A DNA stretch of 12,808 nucleotides from Corinectria fuckeliana (taxonomy: Eukaryota; Ascomycota; Sordariomycetes; Hypocreales; Nectriaceae): contig WPDH01000335.1 of the NCBI GenBank assembly GCA_019137255.1, forward strand, positions 1-12,808. The letters are read 5' to 3'. Below, in pieces: positions 1-9,550 of this stretch. The notes under the pieces were generated by a model. The model saw nothing but the letters and a program-made list of their open reading frames with translations, searched no databases and was not told where the DNA came from. Both the position numbers and the translations under genes were made by a program. Numbering within the stretch: the stretch's first letter is position 1; every line of letters begins with the position of its first letter.

Positions 1-48
1 CCCTAACCCTAACCCTAACCCTAACCCTAACCCTAACCCTAACCCTAA
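1..48. repeat. Telomere, eight perfect CCCTAA repeats
   Basis: The window starts with exactly eight uninterrupted CCCTAA hexamers. This is the C-rich strand of the TTAGGG telomere found in most filamentous fungi as well as vertebrates and others. The C-rich strand reading 5' to 3' into the chromosome is the orientation expected at a left chromosome end. The array stops after a complete hexamer and the next base begins the subtelomeric repeat. Eight units is short for a fungal telomere, so the sequence probably starts inside the array. In CCCTAA every C is followed by C or T, so the telomere contains no CpA or CpG and is not a preferred RIP target. Confidence 0.98.
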
Positions 49-188
49 GATATAATAAAAAGATTACTACTTTAATAAGAGTACTAGCTTCTTATTATAC
101 TAGTAAAATACTAAAATATTAAGATATATATTTTTAGTTTAGTTAAGTATAATATTAGGTTAGAAATACTATTATAAGCTAAGTTAAG

Positions 189-190
189 NN
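189..190. other. Assembly gap (NN) inside repeat copy 1
   Basis: Two Ns interrupt copy 1 of the subtelomeric repeat. At the matching place copy 2 carries about 78 extra bases (roughly 8824-8901). That segment in copy 2 is bounded by the same pentamer TTAAG (8819-8823 and 8898-8902). The Ns may be a placeholder for unresolved sequence, or mark an assembly collapse or a true deletion at this short homology. Confidence 0.85.
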
Positions 191-635
191 GTAATATATA
201 GTAATAAGTATAAAAGTATAGCCTAAAAGGTAAGACTTTACTATTAGTACTTTTAAATACTAGCTAGTATTAGTATATTATTTATATTAACTTAAGTATA
301 TTACTTTTAGTACTAAGTAAGTAACTATAAGATACTTTATTAATTAAGTTAACTAAAAGGCTAAGTACTAATAGTAAGTAACTATCTTAGCTTTAAAACT
401 AGCTTTTAAGTATATATTAGATATTACTAACTAAGTAGTATTTTATATATATATAGCTAGCTACTTATACTTCTTATAAGTATATCTTATAGTTTTTATT
501 ATATTAAGCTATTATATATCTTAAGAGAGTTATTTACTTTAATATTAAAAGTCTACTTAGCTTACTTATAGTATTTAAGTAAAGTAGTATTAGTTAAGTA
601 CTTAATATAAAAGATATTATATTAGTTTAGTTTTA

Positions 636-698
636 AGCTAGTAATACTTTATTAGCTAATAATATTTTATTAGCTAGTAATATTTTATTAGCTAGTAT
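636..698 (+). repeat. 18-bp minisatellite in repeat copy 1
   Basis: Three full 18-bp units close to AGCTAGTAATACTTTATT lie at 636-653, 654-671 and 672-689, followed by a partial fourth unit (AGCTAGTATAA) at 690-700. Units differ only by transitions. The array matches the one in copy 2 (9347-9428), which has one extra full unit, so the repeat number varies between copies. Confidence 0.9.
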
Positions 699-1397
699 AA
701 AGTACTTTATTATATATTAAGTAAGATAATACTTAATTATATTATTTTATACTTATATAATAACCTTTTTAAGCTATATAAATCTTAATAACTATTACTT
801 ATCTTAATTTTAAACTTTTTACTTACTTTTACTATTACTTTTAAACTATATTTTCTTTTTTTAATTTTTACTTACTTTTATATACTTATTTATAATACTT
901 ATACTTACTATTTTAATACTTTTTATCTTTTTAATACTTATTTTTTCTATTTACTACTTAACTTAACTTTTTTTACTAATTATATACTTTTTATTTTTTA
1001 AACTTATCTTAATAACTTAATATAAATATTTTTTTTATTATAATATTAACTTTTTTTATAAATATATTTTAACTTTTATATTTTTTATATATTTTATATA
1101 TTATATATTACTTATTTTACTTATCTAATATATTTCTAAATTTTATTATTTTTTTTACTTTTAATATTATTTTTAATATTTATTATATTTTTACTTATTA
1201 TATTAATTATTTACTTTTTTTAAAATCTATTTTTATTTTTATTATTTTCTTTTTCTTATTATCTTTTTTTTTTTTTTTTTATAATCTTATTTTATACTAA
1301 CTAATAAAATACTTTTTTTATCTTATATTTTTTATATATATTATAATATTTTTTTTTTTTTTTATATTTAATCTTATTTCTTATTTTTTTATATTTT

Positions 1398-1632
1398 TCT
1401 TTTTTCTAACTATTTTTTAAATATCTTTTTTTAACTATCTTTTAAATATATTTTTTTAATTATTTTTTTTTAATTTTTTAACTAATCTTTTTTTCTAACT
1501 ATTAAATTATTTTCTCTTTCTAATTTTTTAACTATCTTTTTTTTTAACTATTAAATTATACTTTTTATACTTATTAAATTATCTTAATCTTATTTATTAA
1601 ATTATTCTCTTTTAATTATAAAATTACTTTTT
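1398..1632. repeat. Degenerate tandem repeat of about 22-27 bp
   Basis: About nine loosely similar units follow one another. Each begins with CTTTTTTT or CTCTTT, continues TAACTAT, and ends TTAAATTAT or TTTAAATAT. Unit length drifts and boundaries are approximate because of the T runs. The clearest pair are the units ending near 1508 and 1556, which share TAACTATTAAATTAT. The array may be an old minisatellite or a repeat-rich coding segment on the minus strand; low complexity alone could also produce part of the similarity. Confidence 0.55.
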
Positions 1633-1689
1633 TTAATTAATTTTTTTTTTTTTATAAACTACTTATTTTATATCTTTTTATTACTAACT

Positions 1690-1700
1690 TTTTTTTTTTT

Positions 1701-1737
<37 letters not shown>

Positions 1738-1753
1738 NNTTTTTTTTTTTTTT
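1690..1753. repeat. Poly-T tract with assembly gap
   Basis: This is an almost pure run of T broken by one A at 1702 and by NN at 1738-1739. The longest unbroken stretch is 35 T (1703-1737), followed by 14 T after the Ns (1740-1753). The Ns most likely mark uncertain homopolymer length. On the minus strand it is a poly-A run, which could be the 3' tail of a minus-strand retroelement whose body would lie to the right; nothing else supports that. Confidence 0.9.
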
Positions 1754-1936
1754 ATTTATATTATTTATATTTTTTAAACTTTTTTTTTAAACTTTTATTT
1801 TATATAAATATATTATATTTTAATTATAAACTACTTATATTAAAAATTCTTTTATTATCTTATTTATATTATTATAAATCTTATATATTTTCTACTTATA
1901 TTATCTTTTTAATCTTATTATAACTTAATATATTTA

Positions 1937-4900
1937 GCTTATTTATATATTTTTTTTTCTTTTTTCTTTTTATTTAATTAACTATTTTAATTATTTATAT
2001 ATTATTTTTACTTTTTATTATCTTTTTATATTTATTTTTTTTAATCTTATTATTTTTATAATTTTTACTTTTTATTTTTATATATTTTATACTTTTTATA
2101 TTATAAATATCTAAATTAATAACCTCTTATACTAATAATCTTATTTTTAAATTATCTAAAATAACTTTTTATTATTACTTACTACTTTTTAATAATAGTA
2201 AATTACTTATAATAACTTATATTAGAAATATACTAAATATAATATAAATTACTTTTATATAAATATCTCTTATTATATTATCTTAATTCTTATTATTATT
2301 TACTTTTATATTATTAAACTCTTTTTTAAGTACTTTTTTAACTTATATTTTATCTTATTATATTTTTTTACTTTATATATAATATAATACTTATCTTATT
2401 TTACTAATACTTTCTTAAACTTACTTACTTTTTATACTTTTTATATAATTTATAATATTTTTTTTATATTAGCTTATTAAATTATTTACTAACTTTTTTA
2501 CTAATTTACTTTTATTATTACTTTTTATTTTTTTTTTTTATTTAACTTAAATTTATCTTTTTTAAACTTATCTTTTTTAAATTTATTTATTTTAAACTTT
2601 TATATCTTCTTACTAACTTATTTCTAACTATATATATTATATATTTTCTCTTTTTTTATATATCTTATCTAGTTTATATTACTATTTATCTTTTAATCTA
2701 ATATCTTATACTAATAATATATTCTCTTAGTAAACTTTATTATATTCTTATTTTATACTTATTATAACTCTTTTTATTTTTTTTCTTATTATCTTTTTTA
2801 TTTTACTATTAATACTATTATTATATTATTTACTTATATCTTTTAAGTCTTATTCTTTTAGGCTTTATATATTTTAAATTATTAATTTAACTATAAATAT
2901 TATATTATTATTATTAACTTATTTTTCTTTTTATCTTATTTTTTTTATTTACTCTTTTAAGTTATATTTACTAAATATTATAAGATTTTAATATATATAA
3001 CTAACTATATATTTAAAATATTAATACTTATACTTAATATATTAATAGTTATAATATACTAAAACTTACTTATATTACTAACCTTTTATATTTTAATTTA
3101 TTATACTTTTTTCTTTATATTATTTATCTTTTACTAATATATAATATAACTTAATATAATTTTAATTTATTTAACTTATTTAATTATCTTATTATATATA
3201 ATAACTTTATTATACTTATATATAACTATTTATAACTAAATTATCTTATATATATACTACTTAATCTTATTATTTTTCTCTTTTTTTTTCTTTTTTTTAT
3301 AGTTTATTTTAATTTTTTCTTTTTTTTTTTTACTTTTTTAGTTAATTCTTAATAATATTAGTTTATCTTATTTACTATTCTTAATAATATTTATCTTATA
3401 TTAAATATTAGATTATATTATTACTTTTTAAAATATATATATATAGTCTAATATAAACTTTAATATAGTAAATAATATCTTTTTTTATATTAGTTTTAAT
3501 ATTACTATTAAATATATTATTAGTATTTTAAAATCTTATAATATTAGCTTTAATTATATTATTTATAATTAAAATATTTTATTATTTTATAATACTATAT
3601 AATACTTATTTATAATAACTCTATTTAACTTTTACTACTTATATATATACTTAATAAACACTTAAAACCTTTTAGTTATAACTAACTTAAGTATAATAAA
3701 TACTAATAATATTACTTATTAAATACTTTAGCTTATTTATATATATATATTAATACTTATCTTAATATATTATATATTTATATTATTTTATAATACTACT
3801 AATAATATAATTATAATTATTATACTATTAAGTATATAAAATATTAGTAATATAAATATTAAACTTTTATTATTTTTAGTTAAGATAATTTATATAATTA
3901 GCTATTTCTTTTAAGTTATAACTTAAATTATAAGCTTTTATAACTTTTAAAACTTAGCTATTAGTCTTATTATTTATTTTAACTAGTTTTATATATCTAC
4001 TTAGTATAACTAGTTAAACTACTTTTACTATATATTCTCTTACTTAATATTAAATATTATTTATTTTTATTTAATTTTAGCTTTATAGTTTTATTTTAAC
4101 TAATTTTTAGTATTAAACCTAAAAAACTAATATTATTATATACTAACCTTATAAAACTACTTTTAGTTATATATTATACTTAACTTATCTTACTTAAATA
4201 ATTATATATATATTAACCTAATAATATATAACTTATACTTAGCTTATAAATCTTATATATTATTAACTAAACTATTACCTTTCTTATTATTATTTTTATT
4301 AAACTTATTACTATTATTATTATTAAATATCTTATTAAAATACTAATTAGAAATAATAATAGTAATATATTTTTATATACTAATATTTAACTCTTAGTTA
4401 GAAAACTATATATTATACTATTATAATACTTAGTATACTTAATTACTTATCTACTTAAGCTTATAAAACTACTTTATAAATACTATTTTTTCTTTCTTAT
4501 TATAATCTTTTATATACTTATTTTTATATTTATTCTTTTTAGTTTAGTTTTTTATTTTTTTTTTTACTTTTTACTATTATTTTTATTATTTTTTCTTTTT
4601 TTATTTTTATCTTTTAAAACTACTTATAACCTTTTAGACTTATTACTTCTTTTTATTATTATTTCTTACTATCTTATTAGCTTATAAAAATATACTTTTT
4701 CTTCTTTTTTATTTTACTCTCTTTTAAATATTCTACTAAAATAATAATACTAATTATATATATTATACTAATAACTCTCTAATCTTATAAGGTAAAAACT
4801 AATAGATTATTTTAATCTTAACTAACTTATAAAATATCTTATAATATATAGTAATAAAATATACTATCTTCTTATAGATAAATATATTATATATTTTACT

Positions 4901-6060
4901 ATTTATTATATTTTATATTTATAATCTTAATAACTTAAATATATATATAAGTTAGCTATTAATTATATATAGTAATATTTATATTAACCTTTAGAACTTC
5001 TTAACTACTTAGTTATATACTTAAATAGTCTTATTTTAATATAAGTATTATAAATTTAATAACTTAGTTAATTATATATCTTACTATTATACTAACTTAG
5101 TTATATATTTTATTACTTAATCTTTTTTTAGCTTAGTTTACTACTAGTTAGTCTTATTATATAAAAATAAATATTTTAACCTACTCTTATTATACTAGTT
5201 ATTAATATATAATTATAGTATTCTTAGTAATACTTTATATATTAATAGCTTTTAGTCCTTTTAATTAAGTACTATCTTATTATCTTTCTTTTAAACTCTC
5301 TTTTAAGCTACCTCTTATATTAATACTAACTATAGCTTTATAATAGCTATATTAGTTATTATTAATATAGCTAATATTTATTATACCTTTTTTAATATAT
5401 TATATAATATATTAGATATTTAACTTATATATAACTATACCTAGCTGTATTTAATTTAGTAATCTTACTAATTAATTATCTTCTTATTTAGTATTATATA
5501 TTAGATTCTTATACTATATATATATATATTAATAATCTAATTTATTAGTATTAAGTTTATATTCTTTTTACTTAGTATTTATATTATAAACTATTATATC
5601 TTATATTTTATAATTTAAAATAACCTTTTTACTTTTTTCTTAGCCTTCTTCTTACTTATTATCTATTATAACTATATAATCTAGTTATACTACTTTATTA
5701 TTAACTAGTATAATACTAAATACTAAGCTCTCTTAATAATAGCTAAATATACTATTATATAATTAATTATACTAACTTATCTTTTACTTAAATCTAACCT
5801 TATAATAGCTAATATACTAATAATAATATTATTATAATACTTTTTACTTTTTAATAAGTAGTCTAATAATTAGATAATAGTATCTAAATAATACTATTTT
5901 AACTAATCTTTTATATACTTACTAATAGTATTAGTTTTAGTTATAGCTTACTTAACTTTTTAGTAAAATATAACTTATTTTTATTTTTAGTAAATAGTTA
6001 TATAATATAATAGCTATTTATTCTTATATTATTAATTACTACTCTCTCTTATTATACTAT
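1937..6060. other. RIP-saturated AT-rich block, no gene seen
   Basis: This is more than 4 kb of A/T sequence in which C is still commoner than G on the + strand, strongly so up to about 3300 and more weakly afterwards. From 1937 to about 2650 only a handful of G occur (for example 1937, 2198, 2225, 2330, 2472). TAA and TAG stops occur in every frame, and there is no ATG on either strand. Two of the window's six CpA/TpG steps are here (CA at 3659, TG at 5446). Small local repeats are listed separately. The origin is probably a degraded transposable element or other duplicated DNA, because RIP acts on duplicated sequence, but no family can be named. The strand bias would fit a purine-rich coding strand on the minus strand or strand-biased RIP. 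Confidence 0.7.
2547..2600. repeat. Short degenerate tandem repeat, about 16 bp
   Basis: Roughly three and a half units resembling TTTAAACTTATCTTTT run head to tail. Differences are mainly C/T, with small length changes in the T runs. It is minor and could be chance in such low-complexity DNA. Confidence 0.5.
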
Positions 6061-6159
6061 TATTAGTATTATTAGTATTATTAGTATTATTTATACTATA
6101 TATATTATTAGTATTATTTATATTATTAGTATTATTTATATTATTTATATTATTTATAT
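6061..6159. repeat. 9-bp minisatellite, 11 units in register
   Basis: Eleven consecutive 9-bp units fill 99 bases without any insertion or deletion. Three TATTAGTAT units start the array. They are followed by TATTTATAC, TATATATAT, TATTAGTAT, TATTTATAT, TATTAGTAT and then three TATTTATAT. Several unit differences cannot be single transitions (G versus T at position 6), so they predate or are independent of RIP. A 9-bp period kept in perfect phase would fit a former three-residue coding repeat, but no open frame survives. The sequence after 6159 decays out of the pattern. Confidence 0.88.
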
Positions 6160-7639
6160 TTATACCTTTTATATCCTTTTTACTATTATTACTCTTTTTT
6201 ATATCTTATAACTATAAATATATCTAAATATATATTATTATATATTATTACTTTTTATATTATACTTATATATCTAGCTTTATAATTCTTTTAAATAGCT
6301 TATTAGGTATAATAATATTTTTTTTATACTTAATTTTATATAACTTAGTTATACTTAGACTATAATAGCTAGTAGCTATATATATACTATTTAATATACT
6401 TTTAAATACTAACTATATCTTTTATAATATAAGTTTATTATTTTTAATAAGTTATAATACCTTCTCTTATAACTATATCTTATTAATATTAACTAAATAC
6501 TATACTTATTTATATTATTTTAACTACTTTTATACTTTTTACTTATTACTAATATTTTAAATCTTAGTCTTAGTCTTACTTTTAAATATCTTTTTATCCT
6601 CTTATTAAATAGCTATAAAAAACTTAACTTAGTTAGTCTTATTTAAGTTTATTACTTTTTTACTTAATAAAATACTATAACTAACCTTAAACTAACTACT
6701 AGTTATATAATTTTTAAAAAAATACTAGTATTAAATATTAGTTTTTTATAGTACTAATAGTATAGCTATTTTATTTATATTAATATACTAGTCTTACTTA
6801 TAGTTATTAACTTACTTATACTATTATTAATAATACTATTAGATTTATTTAATTTAATAGGCTATATATAGATATTAATTATATTTAATCTTATCTGTTT
6901 TTAGTAGTAAGATATATAATATAAAAGCTATAATTAAAAGTAATACTAACTATTATTATAATTCCTTTTAGCTATAAATAATCTTTAAGATAACTTATAT
7001 AATAGCTTAAATCTCTTTTAACTTACTACTTACTACTATTACTATATATTATAATTTTAAATAATAAGTTATTTTATTTATAATATATACTACTTTATAT
7101 ACTTAGTAAATAATAAATAAGTATTTAAGTAAATAAATAAATAGCTTTATCTTATTATTTATATATAATAACTATAATTTTTATATTAACCTAACTTTTT
7201 TATTTTAATTTATTTATATTTACTTTTAGTAGGTTATTATAATAAAAACTAAAACTTTATAAGACTTTTTTACTATTAACTAACTCTTTTACTTATTTAT
7301 CTTATCTACTTATACTAACTCTTTCTTATACTTTACTTTTAATATTATTTATTAAATATATTAGTAATTTTAACTATATTATAATATATCTAATTAGGCT
7401 TTTTTAAGTTATAATTTAATATCTAATATCCTCTAATTAATATCTTCTAACTAATACTTTTCTTTTTTTTTTTACTTATTATATTTTAATAAAACTTTTT
7501 ATTAATAATTTTAATAGAATTTTACCTTTTATTATTAATAATATAGTTTTCTTTAGTATAAGATTTTAATAGATCTTTTTAAATAAGTCTAATATAATTT
7601 ATTAATAAGTATATTACTAGCCTTAAAAATATTAGTATT
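6160..7639. other. RIP-saturated AT-rich block, no gene seen
   Basis: This continues the pyrimidine-biased AT-rich DNA. One TpG step survives at 6896. Simple TAAA-like repetition occurs around 7106-7142. Frames are closed throughout and there is no ATG on either strand. The C-over-G bias on the + strand fades and is lost near 7600-7660, where G-bearing words such as AAGAGGAGAG (about 7668-7677) appear. Nothing further can be supported. Confidence 0.65.
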
Positions 7640-8354
7640 AATATAATACTTACTTAAGTAGTATCTTAAGAGGAGAGTACTAATATAAGTATAAAACTTA
7701 TATATAGTTTACTTTTATTATAATAAGTAAGTAAAATCTAATATAAAAGATTTAAGCTAATATAACTAAAATAAGTATATCTTAGTTATATTAAAAGAGA
7801 TCTTAATAAGATTATAATATTATATATAAATAAGACTTAGTTTAAACTTTTTATTATATAAGCTACTAGTAATAATAAGGCTAAAAGTATCTTAAAAAGT
7901 AACTTATAAGTAGTTTACTTAAGTTAAGTAAAATTACTATTATATTAAGTATAGCTAGTTATATAGCTTACTTTATATCTTATATTATTATTATATATAG
8001 TTAAAATAGTATATATATTATAATAGTATATTATTTTTAAGTTCTTATATAATATAAGATATATATTACTACCTAATATTAATAAATATAGTATTTAAGT
8101 TAATATAGTTTTTATTAATAGCTTAAATTTATTATTAAGTCTAGCTTAATAAGATTTTATTAAGTATATTTTTTATAAAGATAAGCTTAGTATTCTTAAA
8201 AGCTATAAATAATTATATACTTTTAAATTTAAAAAAAAGTTTTATATAATATTAAATACTTTTTTAAAAAGTAGTAAAATAGTCTAACTATAAGTTATAA
8301 ACTAGTATCTTATTATAAGTAGTATATATATTATCTTAGCTTATATTATTAGTC

Positions 8355-8387
<33 letters not shown>

Positions 8388-8683
8388 GTATTATTATTAC
8401 TACTTTTTAGTCTTATTATAATAACTTCTTATATAGTATATAAGTTAGTACTTACTATTATATATAATTATAAGAGATATTATATAATATTAAGACTTAG
8501 TATATATTATTAAATAAAAAGTAATACTATCTTATTTACTTATTACTCTAATAAATCACTTAAAAGATAAGTATAACTAATAAGATTACTTAAAGTACTA
8601 AAGCTTTTATAATAAAAAACTAGAAAAAAAAACTATATATATATATTAATTATACTTATAACCTACTTAAAGTAATAGTTTAA
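7640..8683. other. RIP-saturated block upstream of repeat copy 2
   Basis: This stretch has somewhat more G+C than its neighbours and a balanced to G-leaning composition on the + strand, unlike the pyrimidine-rich DNA to its left. One CpA survives at 8557. Stops occur in all frames and there is no ATG. It contains an ATT microsatellite (8355-8400). It may belong to the same subtelomeric family as the repeat that follows, because its word content (AAGTA, TAGCTT, AGTACT) is similar, but I could not align it to another part of the window. Confidence 0.6.
8355..8400. repeat. ATT/TTA trinucleotide microsatellite
   Basis: Trinucleotide TTA runs through 46 bases, with TAG replacing TTA at two places to give longer TATTAGTATT words. 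These words resemble the 9-bp units at 6061-6159, although the arrays are not otherwise alike. Confidence 0.85.
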
Positions 8684-9509
8684 AATATAATAAAAAGATT
8701 ATTACTCTAGTAAAAGTACTAGCTTCTTATTATACTAGTAAGATACTAAGATACTAAGATATATATTTTTAGTCTAGTTAAGTATAATATTAGGTTAGAA
8801 ATACTATTATAAGCTAAGTTAAGTTATAATAAGTAAGAAAAAATATATATAAAAGCTATTTATATTAAAAGTTCTTTTAATACTAGTATTAGTAAACTTA
8901 AGTAATATATAATAATAAGTATAAAAGTATAACCTAAAAGGTAAAATTTTACTATTAGTACTTTTAAATATTAGCTAGTATTAGTATACTATTTATATTA
9001 ACCTAAGTATATTACTTTTAGTACTAAGTAAATAACTATAAGATATTTTATTAATTAGGTTAACTAAAAGATTAAGTACTAATAATAAGTAACTATCTTA
9101 GTCTTAAAACTAGCTTTTAAGTATATACTAAATATTACTAACTAAGTAGTATTTTATATATATATAGCTAGTTACTTATACTTCTTATAAGTATATCTTA
9201 TAATTCTTATTATATTAAGCTATTATATATCTTAAAAGAGTTATTTACTTTAATACTAAAAGTTTACTTAGCTTACTTATAATACCTAAGTAAAATAGTA
9301 CTAGTTAAATACTTAATATAAAAAGTATTATATTAGTTTAGTCTTAAACTAATAATATTTTATTAGCTAGTAATACTCTATTAGCTAGTAATACTTTATT
9401 AGCTAGTAATACTTTATTAGCTAGTATAAAATACTTTATTATATATTAAGTAAGATAATACTTAATTATATTATTTTATACTTATATAATAATTTTTTTA
9501 AGTTATATA
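8684..9509 (+). repeat. Subtelomeric direct repeat, copy 2 (internal, fuller)
   Basis: This is the second copy of the element at 49-780, in the same orientation, about 8.6 kb further in. It is about 826 bp long. It contains an extra segment of about 78 bases (roughly 8824-8901) that copy 1 replaces with NN, and one more 18-bp minisatellite unit. Differences from copy 1 run in both directions: about 26 sites keep G/C only in copy 1 and about 18 only in copy 2, so neither copy is simply the ancestor of the other. All differing sites I checked lie in CpT or CpC context (ApG or GpG on the other strand). No reading frame survives. Confidence 0.93.
9347..9428 (+). repeat. 18-bp minisatellite in repeat copy 2
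   Basis: Four 18-bp units lie at 9347-9364, 9365-9382, 9383-9400 and 9401-9418, followed by a partial unit. The first unit is the most diverged (AACTAATAATATTTTATT). The next three are near identical to AGCTAGTAATACTTTATT. This is one unit more than in copy 1. Confidence 0.9.
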
Positions 9510-9512
9510 AGA

Positions 9513-9550
9513 TTCTTACTTAGTATTTTAGTATACTAAGATAGTAAGAA
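9513..9550. repeat. Hairpin-forming inverted repeat at the end of copy 2
   Basis: TTCTTACT (9513-9520) pairs with AGTAAGAA (9543-9550), and just inside it TAGTAT (9521-9526) pairs with ATACTA (9533-9538). The right side has a four-base bulge (9539-9542) between the two paired blocks. It begins within a few bases of where homology to copy 1 ends. Being RNA- or DNA-foldable does not show function, and the low-complexity sequence makes chance pairing easier. Confidence 0.6.

Larger units (their letters stand above)
49..780 (+). repeat. Subtelomeric direct repeat, copy 1 (telomere-abutting)
   Basis: This stretch aligns almost end to end with 8684-9509 in the same orientation; position 65 pairs with 8700 and 780 with 9509. 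Identity is about 93% by hand, and all the roughly 44 differences I counted are transitions. Homology begins at the first base after the telomere and ends at about 780, where the two flanks become unrelated. This copy is shorter because about 78 bases present in copy 2 are replaced by NN at 189-190, and because its internal 18-bp minisatellite has one unit fewer. It is richer in G+C (about 15-20%) than its surroundings, with remaining words such as AGCT, CTAG, AAGCTT and AGTACT that contain no CpA, TpG or CpG. It has no ATG and no usable reading frame. It could be a subtelomeric repeat family or a transposon terminal repeat; the sequence does not decide. Confidence 0.93.
774..1936. other. G-free tract of 1,163 bases, RIP-degraded
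   Basis: Between the G at 773 and the G at 1937 I find no G on the + strand, apart from two unknown bases at 1738-1739. C survives here only before T or C. The sequence is dominated by T runs with A, CTT, ACTT and TAACT words. No gene can be read: there is no ATG, and stops fill all frames. The minus strand is therefore entirely free of C. The tract begins exactly at the end of repeat copy 1. It contains T homopolymers (1264-1280, 1690-1753) and a degenerate tandem array (about 1398-1632). Confidence 0.9.

Noticed and set aside
6061..6159. CRISPR-like array
   Set aside because: Units are contiguous 9-mers without spacers, in a eukaryotic chromosome end.
8190..8280. Lys- and Phe-rich short open stretch on the + strand
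   Set aside because: It is short, without ATG, interrupted by stops and matches no motif I know; composition alone explains the Lys, Phe, Ile and Tyr codons.
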